Below, piece by piece: positions 49,610-62,885 of a DNA stretch of 64,000 nucleotides. Position numbers and translations under genes: made by a program. This DNA is from Synaphobranchus kaupii. Taxonomy: Eukaryota; Chordata; Actinopteri; Anguilliformes; Synaphobranchidae. The notes beneath the pieces are model-generated. The model saw only the letters and a program-made list of their open reading frames with translations, ran no database searches and was not told the origin of the DNA. The number at the start of each line of letters is the position of its first letter. The stretch's first letter is position 1. Location of the stretch: positions 27,298,607 to 27,362,606 of the forward strand of contig CM056376.1 in assembly GCA_029718625.1 (NCBI GenBank), written 5' to 3'.

Positions 49610-52600
49610 TTGGCATCCTGTTCTGACCCGTGTATACTGGCCTCATTGACTCACACTCTATGCCTTTCAGTCTGGAACTTGGAGCTGACCAGCTGTGTTT
49701 TCCACTGTGGACAATAACAGTGGAATGTTGCCCATTCAGCTGTAACCGACGAGAGTCTGAGTTAACATGTTAATGAACTGCGCTAATTATGCGAGACATT
49801 CCTGCACCTTGCATTTAACGTGTTTTTTTCATAGAACTCTGAGGGACTTTTCTTGTGCGAGAGAAGAGGGCAACAAGCAATGGCAAATGTGTGCTTTTCC
49901 CCAGGCTTAAGCTTTTCAGTCCTTATTTGTTGGCTGTTTAACCATTTATTTTTATTTTTTTTGCAGCAGGGAAGAATAAAAGGCTAATTTAAATGCCGAC
50001 TGCAATACAAAATCCAAAATAACTTTCAGGCCTACTCAAACATCGAGCCTTGGATTTATTTGGTCAGCTTGCAAAAAGCCATTATAGACAAATGTATTCC
50101 CCTTTGGACTGGTTTAGATTTGGTCAAATAATTATCTGGATTTACAGACCTCTGACTTCAGGAGACTTACATCTCCAGCCTACTACAGATTGCTAAGGAT
50201 CACAGAGGGGTTAGCGATGGCTCTTTTTTGGTTTGTTGTGTGAAATGGTGTACACTGTTTCATTTTAGCCACAGAAAAGCTGATATAATGTAAGTAGCTG
50301 GACATGTGTCCATTTTGCTTGCACAGTTAATACAAAATACTCAGTTCACTTTGAATTGTTGTATTGGTGGTGCACTGGAGTCTCTAAGACATGTTTCTGT
50401 ATTTTTTGGCCAAATGAGCACATAGTATGTGTGACGGTGTGTGAAAATAGGAATATTTTTAAATTTGTTTTTTGAAATTTATTTTCATGGAACCTGTACA
50501 AGCTAAGCATTCATAATAATTTTTAAAATAATATATTGTGTGGGAGAGCACATTGAACGTCAAAGGCCTTGGTCTATTTTCTTTTGTTGTTTTTTGGCTG
50601 GCATTAGGATATGCAGTTTCTTTAAGTTACTTTTACGGATGTTTTACTCGACTGGTATCTGATTTGGTCGTAAAAACCCTTTAAAAATGTAGCGTACAGA
50701 TGGCGGGAAAGCAGAAAGAGATCACAGCGCAGAAAGTGCCATGGCGGGATCGAACCCCCCGACCGCGCACGGGATCGAACCCTCAACAACACGTGGGAAT
50801 TTGGTATATGGCTTGGGCGTTGGCTGCCTTATGGACTCGTCTGCTTTGATTGGTTGTACCCTTATGACGAGGCGACACTCACACTGCCAGGATAATTGCT
50901 GGCTTCAGTAAGTGGATTTTTCTATTAAGGTAGGTTTATCGTCCTAAATTGCGGGGGAAAGGATTTTCCAAAGAAAGCCTGACATTAACTTTATTATTTT
51001 GTTGCTGGATGACTGACTCGTGTGGACTCACTAAATCTGCTTAACATTTCTTGCAGCTATTGTCGGGCACATTATCTTCCCCATTAAAAGATTTTTTTAA
51101 AAACGTAAGAATGGTTTGGAATTAAAAATGGCAAAATAGCATATGCCCGTTAGCATATGATCTTTGAATATGTGTCAAGGCCCTTTGGAAAAAAATAACT
51201 AAAAAATAGTAAAAGTGCATTGGATCTTTTTGTATGGTTCCCTGAATATTGCTTAATGTTACGTGTGATGTTTAAATCCAGGGCAGAGACACTGTTGCAT
51301 ATTGGAGCACCACACTGTAGAGGTGCAGATTGAAATGGTGCATTAACCAGGTGGTCAACTGGAATAGGCGACGGGCGTAACTGGAAAACACATTTTGTAG
51401 TGGATTTGATCCACATGGCAGGAAGGGTTCAGAATGATAACTTACCTGATACATGAACATCTGTTCACTTGTTTTTATGTATGTCATGTTATGTATGTCA
51501 ATATGTTTATTATGTGTCTTCTATTTCTTCTTATAGTATTCTTCTATTTGCTACTTCTTCATTATTAATATTAATACTTGGTACTTGGGAAAATGTTGAA
51601 CCAACATCTGGTGTGGGGGTGGGGGGTTCTTCAATGGTTAAAGGGAACCTCTACTGGAGGGAAAAAAAGGTATTCACACTCAACCATTAACACCACGTAC
51701 TTCCGTGGATCCTGAGAGAGTCAATGCCCTTCAAAAACTGAGGCTGTGGAGCTGGAGAACCAGCTATCCAGAATGCACCGCTTCATTGTGTTTGCAACAA
51801 CTGCCTCAGCATTTTTATTAACACAAAGAAAGAAAGTGAAACATTTTGAAAGGGAACCAGATGACAGAGATCTTATTTTATTTTATCAGTCTCTGCATCT
51901 TGTGTTGATGGTTCTTCTCATGGAGATTCCCGTTTCAGGAACTCTTGAGCAAAGTACTAACCTGAATTACCTGAGTAAAATATCAAGCCCTTTAAATGGA
52001 TTGTGTGTAAAAAAAATAAAAATAAAAGTCATAAATAGAAAAAAGTAAGCTCTGTAAGTCACTGTGGACAAAAGCACCTGCTATGCCTAAATGCAGAAGA
52101 CGTGTAAAAACCCTTTTAGTTTTCTCTGTTTCTACTCTTAATTTCCCTAGACTGCTCATTTTTCCTTCAGTTTATTTGTTAGGGACAAGCACAATTAAAA
52201 CTCCATGCAATCAAGAGTATATGTGCCTGTGTGTTAGTAGGCCCAAGCTAATTTCCAACACCTGTTATTCATTTGCCATTGATGGCTTATCCTGACAACA
52301 GGAGTGAATGGGGAGTGGGGACACAATATAAAAATGTAAGCATCGTATTAAAACGGTAGTTCATTTTCTGTACATATGAGCACATTTGTTTTACAGCATT
52401 TATTCACAATTATGAACATAAATGTCCATTTCTGCACAAAACGAGTAGTTCTGTCCTGAAGCACAGCAGGCTCGAGCTCCATGTGCCAGAGGTTCCAACT
52501 GAAAATAAGATTGAAATGTTTTAAAAAATCAGTTAATTTAAACATGCTCAGCCTCTGGAGGCGTGTACTCAGCTACTTTGGAGGAGTCACTTGAAGTCGC

Positions 52601-53200
52601 CTGTATTTTCTCACTTTAAACCACAAAATAAGGGATCCCCCCCCCCCCCCATATCAGCCATTATAAAGCCTGTGGGACATCAGCAACTTCTATAAGTATT
52701 TAAAATATCCATCGTCGCACACCAAAAGCTTGTCTACACTAAAACTGAAATATTAAAAAAACCTCCAGTAAGTGAACTAGAACCTTTGACAAATAGCTTT
52801 GAATACAAGGGCTGACAGCCACAGTAAACCTGGGCTGTGTCTGAATCAGAGCCGAATCTACTGCGTACTGTGTCTCCTGTGTATTGTGTACCCGCAGCTG
52901 TGTAGGTTTACTGTGTACTGTTTAGTACCCGACGTGCAAAAAATATCCTCCATACTATTTTCCAACCGTACTGTGGAAGTGTTGGAAGAAGTCCCACCCT
53001 TCGCCGCCATGTCACATGTAGTTATTGTTATTGAGGAAAACGTCAACGAAGCTGGGCATCATTTTTAAAACTGAGCTGCGTGTCATATTTATGCAACCGA
53101 AATGTTTGTGTACTTCTTGAGAAGTATGCTCTTGAATATACTCAGTTATACCCCGGAAGTAAGTATATCATCCTGGGGTTTTAAGTATACTACATTTAGA
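49610..53200. other. No gene recognised
   Basis: Two GGGATCGAACC words (about 50743 and 50772) resemble tRNA B boxes on the minus strand, but no A box or cloverleaf was found. A C14 run lies at 52637-52650. The 100-codon plus frame at 51746-52048 has no recognisable motif and codes poorly near its Lys-rich end. Confidence 0.4.
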
Positions 53201-53224
53201 GAAAATGTTGCTTTCTCGTCCTGT

Positions 53225-53430
53225 CTACTCAACATGCATACTCAGTAGTATGAAACGGTGCTGATATGGACACAGCCCCAGTGTACTCAACAAGCATACT
53301 CAATAGTATGGAAAGGTGCTGATTCGCACACAGCCCCAGTGTACTCAACAAGCATACTCAATAGTATGGAATGGTGCTGATTTGGACAGCTCCAGTGTAC
53401 TCGACAAGCATACTCGATAGTATGGAAGCG
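53225..53430. repeat. 58-bp tandem repeat, about 3.5 copies
   Basis: Unit with GTGTACTCAACAAGCATACT and CAATAGTATGGAAAGGTGCT, drifting at the ends. Confidence 0.9.
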
Positions 53431-53439
53431 TCCCAATAC

Positions 53440-54100
53440 TCGAAAAATGCACCCTCCCTTCCCTCCACTACCGCCTCCCTCTCCTCCTTGCCCCGGAAAC
53501 GGATCTTTGTGTTTTAATCTAATGTAGCTGATTACATCTTAATTACGTATTAATGGTTTTATTAATTAATGTTTCGATGCAAACCGCAATATCAGGTGCA
53601 TTGTATACTGTACATGTAAATACTTGTACTCGAAATGTTCAGGCAGTTTTGCATATTTCCAGGTAGGAGAGGAGTGGTAGTGGGGGAGTGGAGGAAAGGA
53701 GGTGGGGAGTGAAGAATATTGGGACGCACCCTGAGATTCCAGAGCGGCCATGTTGAGTGAGAGTGGGGAGGGGAGTGAATGGGTCTTTGTGAAACGGCCA
53801 CCTACATGGGCAGCAGCGGCGGTTTCGCCTCGCCCTGCCCTCGCTGCCACCTGTCCTAAATCACCCCCTCTGCGAACAAAATGACTCGTCTTTGTCTGGG
53901 CCTCAGGAAAACAAGCGGCCAGAGGGCGCCGCTGCTGTGTGGCGGTAGATCATTTCTGTCTGTCTGTCTGTCTGGTTAAATATAGCAACTGGGTGGAAAA
54001 ACATCTCTTCATTCCAACCTGGAAATGAATTTGGCCAAGATAAAGTATGTTTATTTTTTCTAACAGGGGAGTTCTCATACTTAGCACCTCCACTCTGTTC
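53440..54100. other. Nothing recognised
   Basis: Mixed sequence with a CT-rich stretch at about 53450-53490; two short minus-strand frames have no motif. Confidence 0.4.
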
Positions 54101-54106
54101 TACATT

Positions 54107-54300
54107 TGCATTTGAGCATTTAGCAGATGCTCTTACCCAGAGTGACTTTCTCGGATTACATTTGTACATCCAGTCCATTTACACAGCTGGGTATTTTTTT
54201 TACTGCAGCCATTCTGGCAAAGTACCTTTATCAATGGCACAAGAGCGGAGCCAAAGCTGGGAATCAAACCCGTAACCTTTGAGTGACAAAGTCAGCCCAG
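54107..54300. repeat. Dispersed teleost repeat (TTTAGCAGAC family)
   Basis: Third copy: GAGCATTTAGCAGATGCTCT at the left and GGGAATCAAACCCGTAACCT at the right, as in 19246-19505. Confidence 0.7.
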
Positions 54301-54309
54301 TTTCTTTAA

Positions 54310-56670
54310 CTCTTTGTGTTCTGTTTACTTATGCACCTGTGAAACTGGGTTTTTAAAGCAAAATATGCCCATTACTGTATATTATCCTTATTATCCTCAT
54401 CTAAACAAAATGAGCAATATATATGTTTAGTGCCGTTTACTTCCGCTAGATCACATTTAACAATGGAAGTGTTATTCAAAAGTGAAGAAAGTGAGGGAAT
54501 TCAGATCATATTTTGCAAGGAAATATTTTGCATTCATGCAAAAAGAAGACTGTGTCTGTGATCACATCTCTTTTTTTGGCTGTATTAATGCAGTGGGTAA
54601 CTAATACATTCATACAACGCCTGCTGTGGCTTTCTAGGTATGAGAGAGATAGAGTGAGTGTGTGAGAGAGAGAGCGAGAGTGAGCGGGGGGCGTTTGGAT
54701 GGGGAGTTCCTCGTTGTGTCTTTATTAGTAAAATCTACCTCACTGCACAAATGAATGAATAGCCTTGAACACAAAATGTCTCTTGGATTTATGTAGTTCG
54801 GTCTCGTCCCTGCATTGCAGGATTATAGTCTCTCCCCTGCTTGTGTTAAAAAAATTTTTTAAAACATTTATTTTCAGAAAGTATGATGAATGCCATGTCC
54901 TCAAACCAGGGCTACGCACTGCGTTCCAGTGTTTTTCCACAGCCTGTCACAAGGTTTTACAGGATTACCTTCCCCCACAGCGTCGGGGGGTTCTGATCCA
55001 AAACGCCCTCTCGGCTGCGTGAAGTATTGACTGGAGGTTAATCTGCTCCCTTCTCAAATGTATTTATTTATTTTTATTCCCAAGTGCAAATGAAGGACGC
55101 TTGCTGAGCATACAGTGAGAGCAATTAAAGACACTAAATCCCTTCCCCGTGTGTACCCAGAGAATCGGGTGCAAATGTAGGCACTTCCTGTTTGATCTGG
55201 TCCCACAGTCCCTCCCTCAGCGTCCGAGGCAACCGCTAAAAGTGCAAGCCAGTCATTAGCGTAGCTCGATCACCGTGCTTCTGCTGCACCCTTTCCCCCT
55301 CTCTCTCTCCTTTCATACGAGGAGGTTAGTTAATGCGAGTTCTCTCTCTGGATGTAACCCTAACCCTAACCGTGAACGCAGGTGCACTGAAACTCACTTT
55401 AATTACTGTAAGTCTAATTCAGTCGCCCCAAACATTTTTTCAGTTTTTTTTTCTTTTCTCTGCGCTTTCACACTCTAACCTCTTTAAAGCAGCTAAATTA
55501 TTTATTCCATCAGGGACTCGGATGACTGAAATAACGTCCGATGGCCTCTCGCCGTACCATTCGGAGGTTACAGGGTTGTTTACACTGAGCAGCTACAACC
55601 CTTAATTGTGGTGACTGTTCTTTTTAACTTTTTAACAATTTTGGCCACATGCACATGGAATTCCATCCTCCTTTCTGCTGATTTATCCTCCGTACATGTC
55701 ATCGAAGATCGTTAACAGTCATCCTTGAACCCGAGTTTGAGTCAGCTCGCTGGCAAGTTTAAATTTTTTCAGGAGCTTTTGGACCCGAAATATAATACAG
55801 TCAGGTTATCTCCAGTCCGGGCCTCACTGAACAAAATCTGCCCAACCTGCTTCGTGTGAGAAGTGCCTTTTGCAATTTGTGCTTTAGTTAGCATTAGCCA
55901 TATGAAATGCTAATATCTTAGCCCTTATTTGTGCTGCACGCTATCAGAAGCCTGCAGTTTACCGCGCGGTTAGCTACACGGCCAACAACTGCACGCACCG
56001 TCAATTGAACTTTGAATTTAAAGGGTTGAGTCGACGCGTATTAGCCTACATTGATATTTTTCACATTGAGCTCTGATACAGTTTATATATGTCCAATATG
56101 TCCGGGGGGGTGGAATGTACGTTTTTTCTGTACACCCTACTCTTCTTCTCATGCATGATGCATGTGTGGTATTTACCTGACTAGCGCACACCTTTATGAT
56201 GCTGAGGGATGCAGCTGGGGGCTCTACCAGTCCTCTTGTTCCACCGCTTATTTACTGAAGTCATTCGGGTAAAACTCCTTCCTCACTCGCAGTCGGACGC
56301 CACTCAGTCACCCCTCCTCAATTTAAGCCTTCCATTTAACTTAAGAGCTCTTCCACGTGAAATCTACAAGTCACTTTTAAAAACAAACAAACTAAAAATA
56401 AATTGCTGCCCACACTTCCGCTCTCAATGGGCACCCCGCCCCCCTCCCCCCAAGACACATTCTATTGAGTCATAGAGCATCTTTGAGGCAGTTATAGATC
56501 GTCTTTGAGGCAGTTAATTGATAAAAATGACATCTTTCTCCTCTATTTGTTTTGCGTTTATCTCCCTCCACAGGCGTATTTATAGATCCTATGCAATCAA
56601 AGTTAGCATTTAAAAAACTGAAGTTATATTTAACATAAAGTGCTGAAGAAAACAAATGTCATGATATTCA
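54310..56670. other. No gene recognised
   Basis: Short frames without motifs. It includes a (GA)n tract at about 54640-54690 and TAACCCTAACCCTAAC at 55355-55370. No supported exon. Confidence 0.4.
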
Positions 56671-56678
56671 GCTTATTT

Positions 56679-56858
56679 GCTGGTAAAATTTTGATTGTGG
56701 CTGGAAAGATTTTGTACTCTAGCAGCCACTTTGGCAGGTAACCAACCAGGTTGTGTTATATAAAATGCAATATGGCTGGTAAAGTGTTGAAAATGGTTGG
56801 TTTTTTAGAATCCACAAGCCACACTGGCCAGTGGGTGAAAAAGTACATTTCATGATCT
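56679..56858 (+). mobile_element. hAT-type MITE, degraded copy
   Basis: Matches 61660-61850 in order (GCAGCCACTTTGGCAGGTAAC, CAACCAGGTTGTGTTATA, CAGTGGGTGAAAAAGT). The left end is missing and the right end has decayed (ATTTCATGATCTG). It has an uninterrupted GTTGTGTTATATA site where the copy at 809 carries the Tc1 element. Confidence 0.8.
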
Positions 56859-56902
56859 GATTACACTGCGTTCAGTGGGCACCTTCCTTTTCTCTCCATA
56901 AA

Positions 56903-56925
56903 GGGGGGGGGGGGGGGGGGGGGGG
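56903..56925. repeat. G23 run
   Basis: Longest mononucleotide G run noticed in the window. Confidence 0.97.
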
Positions 56926-57202
56926 TTGGCTAGTGATTGCATCACTTCTCTCTCTGTGGTGGAATAAGCTCCACACTACAGAGTCTCACGGTCCACTCTG
57001 AACACTTAGCATCCCTTTACAGGCCCTACCTATGGGAAAAGTCTAAAACTGTCTCCCCTGACCCATTACTTATTTATAATACTGCATTTCGTACACCTGC
57101 TATGGCATCCAACTGCATGTTCTAACACTGTTTTGACAGCTACACTTGGTTTATGATCCTGATCACTTAGCATGAGCACTGTTTGTTGCCTAATCCGATA
57201 TT

Positions 57203-57290
57203 CTATTCAATTCAATTCAATTCAATTCAATTCTATTTGTATAACGCTTTTTACAGAGGACTGTCACAAAGACGCTGTACTGAGAAACAA
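57203..57290. repeat. (ATTCA)n and dispersed teleost repeat
   Basis: Five ATTCA units followed by CTATTTGTATAACGCTTTTTAC and CACAAAGACGCTGTAC, a very common fish repeat phrase. Confidence 0.65.
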
Positions 57291-57533
57291 AAGGAAAATT
57301 GGGCAAGGACCAGGCCTGAATATGCATGTCACTTGGTCTTTTGGAGGCCATGTTGCTTGCGTAGGTAACGTTGTGTTTTGTATTTTAATAGCCAATCAGC
57401 TGTGCGTCTGTCTAATGGGCAGCCAATCAGAAGTGAACTTGAAGTTCAGCAGCAACCTTATCCTGTCGTTCGGTGGTTACATCTGATAACTGTAATGATG
57501 AAAGAGGGAAGGGAGGACATTACATCTGAGTAG

Positions 57534-57559
57534 CAATAATAATAATAATAATAATAATA
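57534..57559. repeat. (AAT)n microsatellite
   Basis: AATAATAAT run followed by ACATTTTATTTG. Confidence 0.95.
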
Positions 57560-57599
57560 CATTTTATTTGATTGGCATCTTTGTGGAAACTCATGGTCA

Positions 57600-59870
57600 C
57601 CTTACAAGAAAATACTCTTCAGGGAATTTGGGAGGATTCGGACCACAGATGGATTTGGTCAGACGGACGGACAGACGGGGCTGTAGCCATGCCCTAGAAG
57701 AGGGAACGTCCCGTCATGCTGTCTAATCGGAAGTGTCCGTAGCCGCCCGCGCAGCTTCTCACATGGGGATTATGAACCCTGCTGGGCCTTGCCCTCCCTG
57801 TAGTACGCTCTGGGATAAGACTCAGAGGTGCTTAATTGTAATCGCTTGGCCTGCTTACGAGGGCGGGACACCCCGACGTGAACTGAGACAGCCTCACACG
57901 CGGCGGTAATGCCGTAGATAGAACCGCTACCATAGCTCCCTTTACATGAGAATGGTGAGCCACTGCTTTGGACAGCCCTATGTTTGGCCACCTATCGCAG
58001 CCTGAAATAGAGAAGGAAATAGAGGAGGCACTCTTATATGCAGATTTAAAAAAGTCTGATTCATTGAACAGACTGTTCGCCCATCAGGGCTTCATCAATG
58101 TCAGTATAACAGGAAGTGACAGGACGTAACAGGACAAAATAAATCTACCCACTACTTGTGTGAGGTAGGGCTACAATGGGTCTTCCACAATAGAAAATGG
58201 AAGTACCATCTAGTAATTACATGCAATGCCCATGCAAAAAAAAACACCTAATTAGTTAAACCATAATTAATAAAATGGAGGGGGTGAAACTCAAGATTAA
58301 GAAAAAGAAAAGTTGCAGGGTGCCCTCTCCTGACGTGCTAGTCTTATCCGCAGTAAAAACGTGTCGATGCCAGAAGGATGATTCCTATCGTCCACAGAGA
58401 TGCTTGGATATTTACGCAGCTCTATCTCCTCATGTTCCGCTGAGATATTTGTAAGTCCTTTCTCTAGTGCCGTAAAGCGTTTGATGCTGCTCTTCTCTGC
58501 TCACAGTCATTGATCCTATGTGAGCTGAAGTCCAGCAACTCCAGGAGCAGACCCTATCTAGGGCACCTGCAGCAGTGAAAATCGCTCGCATGTACAGCTC
58601 AATTTCATTATTTACTCTCGCTAATGCTTGTGCAACTTATGAGCTACCCGGAGGGAATTCTTTATTTTTTTATAAAAAATTTTTTTTACCCATTCTTGTC
58701 TAACCTTGAGTATGTGATCGGAAATATTGCGCATCGGTGTTGGATATAACCTTGAGGATACGGTACCAGTGCGCAGCTCATCTTTTATTTATCGTGATTA
58801 TGAACTCCCGTTTGTTGTGTGTGCGTTCGCGCCTCGCGCATTTCGCCTCCACGCGCATTTTCCCTCCGCGCAACAAACCCGCCGGTTTGTTTTTGTTACC
58901 GTGGTTCGCGGCTGCCGTCAGCACCACCGCCATGGGAAAAAAAAGAAGCCGGTCTTAATGAACTTCACTGCCACCTCTCAAACCACGGCCACAGGGCACT
59001 GCAAGCTCAAGGCTCGATCTCCGTTCATAACAATCTGAAGTAAAGCGCGTCATAAATATCCCAGGGCTATACCGTGTAATCCGAAGACCAGACTGAAAAG
59101 AAAAACGCAGTCAAGCTTTTCTAACATATCCCCCCCCCCCCCATTTGTTTGTCTTTCCCTTTTTCCAGCAAAAAAAGTTGGAGTTTTTATCTCCGGCGGC
59201 ATATCACTGCCCTTCCATTGAAACAAGCGCAATTACCTCCAGACCATTTTCCTTTCTCAATTTCTAATTATTGGAAGGCGATTTGTTTACACTGCACGCT
59301 ATTGTCAGGAATGAAATTGGTTTCAATAAGCATTTTTTTAATAAGGAGTACACAGGAAGCTCTTGACTGCACGGAAACAGGCTCACTCCATCATCAACGC
59401 CGCTATATCACATTTGCTAGGGATTAACAGAGCTTAGAAAGCTGTGTTTTGAATACATTTCACTCCAAAATGACGAAAACAAAGACGAGGTTTAGCATAA
59501 AAATCTGCCTTCTTTTCATCGAGTCATGAATATTACAGAAGAGGGTGGGTGGAAGAAGGGGGGGGGGGATCCTGTAGCTTATCTGTGTGGATTGCTGGAC
59601 CATTTTTAATGTGTTTTGGAAGAACACTTTTACTGCAAATTAAGCACTTTTCAGTGTCTCTCAGGTGAACACTTATGGAAAGTGATATTTTATTTTAGTG
59701 TTACACAGGTTTGCCTGTGTGTGCCCCTGGTCTGTTTATGGAGCCCCATTAATGAACGCCGTAGCGTTTTAATATTTCATTTTCATTATCAGGCTTATAG
59801 TAGCAGGTTGCAGTGTGGAAAATTAATTTCATACCCAGACTTTAATTACGTAGGTAGAATGACGGCACAG
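57600..59870. other. No gene recognised
   Basis: Includes a C13 run (59130-59142) and fairly complex sequence at about 59150-59430 that could be a conserved non-coding element. Short frames near 58730-59040 show no motif. Confidence 0.35.
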
Positions 59871-59878
59871 AAAGAAAG

Positions 59879-60340
59879 TTTTCCTCCTCGTCTCCACCTC
59901 AGTGTCTGGCTGTTCCTCCTCGTCTCCACCTCAGTGTCTGGCTGTTCCTCCTCGTCTACGCCTCAGTGTCTGGCTGTTCCTCCTCGTCTCCACCTCAGTG
60001 TCTGACTGTTCCTCCTCTCCACCTCAGTGTCTGGCTGTTCCTTAGACAGGTGCGTTAATGACAGAACAGTTCACATGCAGACTGAGCTGTGATGATCATT
60101 TCGTGTTCTTCTATTTAATCGCTATGCGTTCTCAGTGTCTGGCTGTTCTTTCTCGTCTCCACCTCAGTGTCTGGCTGTTCCTCCTTGTCTCCACCTCAGT
60201 GTCTGGCTGTTCCTCCTCGTCTCCACCTCAGTGTCTGGCTGTTCCTCCTCCTCTCCACCTCAGTGTCTGGCTGTTCCTCCTCTCCACCTCAGTGTCTGAC
60301 TGTTCCTCCTCTCCACCACAGTGTCTGGCTGTTCCTTAGA
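59879..60340. repeat. 32-bp minisatellite inside a 295-bp duplication
   Basis: Unit GTTCCTCCTCGTCTCCACCT followed by CAGTGTCTGGCT, about five copies at 59879-60035 and six at 60131-60330. Each block ends in the same unique sequence (TTAGACAGGTGCGTTAATGA onward), so the block plus tail has been duplicated, the second time to about 60430. Confidence 0.94.
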
Positions 60341-60464
60341 CAGGTGCGTTAATGACAGAACAGTTCACATGCAGACTGAGCTGTGATGATCATTTTGTGT
60401 TCTTCTATTTAATCGCTATGCGTTCTCAGTGTTCTGTAAAGTAAAGCGGTTTTTGTTTCTTGTT

Positions 60465-60670
60465 CAGGTTCAATAACATAACGTAACTTAACATAACTTA
60501 ATGACAAGAACAGGCCATTCAGCCCAACAATGCTCGCCATCTTCATACCACTAAAGGGTACCTAGTGCTCCCCTACAAACTAGAGTAGTATCCAGCACCA
60601 TATCAAGCCTGGTCTTGAAAACACCCAGAGTTTCTGTGTCCTCATCTGTGTCCACTCTCCTGCTTGGCTT
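60465..60670. repeat. Dispersed retroelement-like repeat
   Basis: (ATAAC)n-like start, then GAACAGGCCATTCAGCCCAA, GGGTACCTAGTGCTCCCCTA and TCAAGCCTGGTCTTGAAAAC, a segment known to me from many fish genomes, probably a LINE 3' region. Confidence 0.55.
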
Positions 60671-60679
60671 CTTTAAAAA

Positions 60680-61640
60680 ATTTAAAGCAGCGTCTTAAAT
60701 ACCCCTGTGTCCCCGCCCCCACCCCCACTCCCACCACCACCCCAGCAGTAGTGGGGTGTCAGGGTATCTGGCAGCTGATTTCTGCGGAGGTCAGGCGGGA
60801 TCAGTTCATAAAAAGAGCCATGAAATAAAGCGGAGAAAAGCTTTTCCTCCCCTACGCGGCGCTCTGGCAGGAAATGAAAGGGGCGCTCTGTCGGAACATC
60901 AATGCAGCTAGAGGAAAAGGTCGCCAACGTTTTTTTTCATTTGTTTATTTATTTAGTTTTATCAATGTGTCGCTTTGTTGTGGCGGGGGCCGTTTCGGCA
61001 GTGTCTGAGGCTCGCGGGTGGTGGGGGTTGCGGATTTGGAGCGACGGGGCCTTTCGGCAGCTGCGGCTGAAGACTTGCCGAGGCCCCCTTTCATTTTGCC
61101 TAGCTGCGAGCCGTGGTGGTGCGTTTTTACTGCCAGGTTGAACCTGGATTCGGAAAAGAAAGGGGCTGCTTGCGGGGGCAATTTCAAAATTAGCGAGGGC
61201 TGAAGTACCTGTGGCCGCTGATTTTTCCATCACCCCCACGGCGGGAAAGTGCTGGACTCGTTTGCTTTCAATCCGAAACCCCCCCCCCTCACGGCCTGGT
61301 GTTCTTTCTCACGGTGTGGACGAGCCGGAGCTGACTGACTGGCAGCCCCATGGGGCGACGTGATTGGCTGCAGTGTTGCCCAATGAGGGAGTGATTCGGT
61401 CAGACTGGGCTGGGCTAACTGTGTCTCATTGCTCACCAGCGACCCCAGTCTGCTTGCTCAAGCTGCACATAGAGCATCCTCCTCCAACTCGTGTCTGTGC
61501 AAACTCAACTCGCCAACCGCGGTGTGAATATAAGCACCCCCCCCCCCCGAAACACTCACCTTTCTATAACATAGACACCCTCCAAGTACTCCCTGCACCT
61601 AACCTGACTGAGAATAAGCTGCCATGTTCTTGTACCTTAG
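60680..61640. other. GC-rich region, no gene recognised
   Basis: About 60840-61340 is rich in G+C and CpG and might be a CpG island or a distal promoter. Open frames on both strands carry no recognisable domain. Confidence 0.35.
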
Positions 61641-61649
61641 CGATGCTAC

Positions 61650-61852
61650 CAGGGTGTGAAATTAACACCCGCCATTTTGATTGCGGCTGGTAAGATTTTC
61701 TTCTCTAGCAGCCACTTTAGCAGGTAACCAACCAGGTTGTGTTATATTGTAAAAAGGTAATGTGACTGGTAAATTGTCGAAAACGGCTGGTGATTTTCTA
61801 GAATCAGCAAGCAACTCTGGCGAGTGGGTGAAAAAGTGAATTTCATGCCCTG
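61650..61852 (+). mobile_element. hAT-type MITE, intact with 8-bp duplication
   Basis: Starts CAGGGTGTGAAATTAA and ends in its imperfect inverse (TTTCATGCCCTG). Flanked by identical octamers GATGCTAC (61642-61649 and 61853-61860), the target-duplication length of hAT elements. 203 bp, non-coding. It is the reference empty site for the Tc1 insertion in the copy at 809. Confidence 0.9.
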
Positions 61853-61860
61853 GATGCTAC

Positions 61861-62880
61861 TGTTGTTGAGCGCTCAGATTGATTTTGGCTGCTGCAGAGC
61901 TATGCAGTGCAGTTGGAAGGCGGCGAGTGGAGTTGTGCTGCATTGAGTTCATCCATCCGCCTGGCACCGGGGAAACCGGAGCTAAAACTCCCGTAACCGT
62001 GGCGATGCGTGCGTGCGTGCGTGCATGTGTGGTAGGGGATGGCACACACCGCGCACACACATATATCCACACAGTTGTAATCCTGAACGACGTCTGCACG
62101 GTCGTTGATTTCCAGTGGTTTTGATCAGGAGATGTTTCGTTTTTTTCCCCCCGACTCGCATACGTATGAGAATGAATGAGCCGGAATGAGTCATTGTGAC
62201 GAGGTTTCCGTTTCGAGCGCACTGACTGTCTGGGCTTTAGAGCACTTAACCAGGATTGCCTTGTGTCCTGTGTAAACTGTAGTCCAGCTAAGGACAAGCA
62301 AACTGAAAAGGAAAGAAAAGCTCCCTCTGCCAATCAGCTGTCACTTTTTCTTGCAGATGCTGGGGGGGGGGGGGGTGAATGCTCTGAGACGGTCTCTCCA
62401 TTGTACACCGGATGATATTTTACACGCGCAGACCCACGCATGACTGCATGCTCTCACACACAGCAAGAGCAACAAGCTGTATTCATCCTGTGTGAGAGGG
62501 GAGAAAATACAAAAAATAAAAAAAACCTTTTGCATTTCATGCTGATTTGGATTTCGCTTTGCCTTCTGGGAAGGCATGTGACAGACTGCTACTACGTCTG
62601 AAACCTGAAAAGCAACAGTGGCTGACACGCATTAGAAATTGTGCGAAAACCTGGCCAATATGCTTCGGTAAGCATGAAAACACCCGCAGGCCTGTCAGTT
62701 ATAGCAGTGGAAAGCAGTGTATGAATCATAAACTTATGAATCCTTGTCTGTTTGTCTTTTTTTGTATCTTTCTGGTAAAGCACAAGCCTCATTCTGAAAT
62801 CATTTCCACACCAGGGATATAACATTCTGTGCTTGCAAGCACGGTCTGTGTCCTCAAACCATCAAACATCATCACACGCA
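61861..62880. other. No gene recognised
   Basis: Contains a G12 run near 62364. The 158-codon minus frame (61857-62333) overlaps the MITE edge and has no motif. Confidence 0.4.
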
Positions 62881-62885
62881 ACTCA

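Noticed and set aside
50735..50790. tRNA or tRNA-derived SINE head
   Set aside because: Two B-box-like words on the minus strand but no A box or cloverleaf pairing found.
51746..52048. 100-codon plus frame (MELENQLSRMHRF start)
   Set aside because: No motif, no splice context; C-terminal part is A-rich simple sequence.
55355..55370. Interstitial telomere repeat TAACCCTAACCCTAAC
   Set aside because: Only about two and a half units; can occur by chance or by minor repair events.
56880..56900. miR-185-like word TGGAGAGAAA (minus strand)
   Set aside because: In human mir-185 lies inside a TANGO2 intron; here only ten bases match, outside the TANGO2 transcript, and no hairpin was seen. No better match was found in the introns.
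60840..61340. CpG island promoter with coding exon
   Set aside because: GC-rich but no supported exon or known protein; kept only as a region note.
61857..62333. 158-codon minus frame
   Set aside because: No recognisable domain, crosses the MITE boundary and includes CA-rich sequence.
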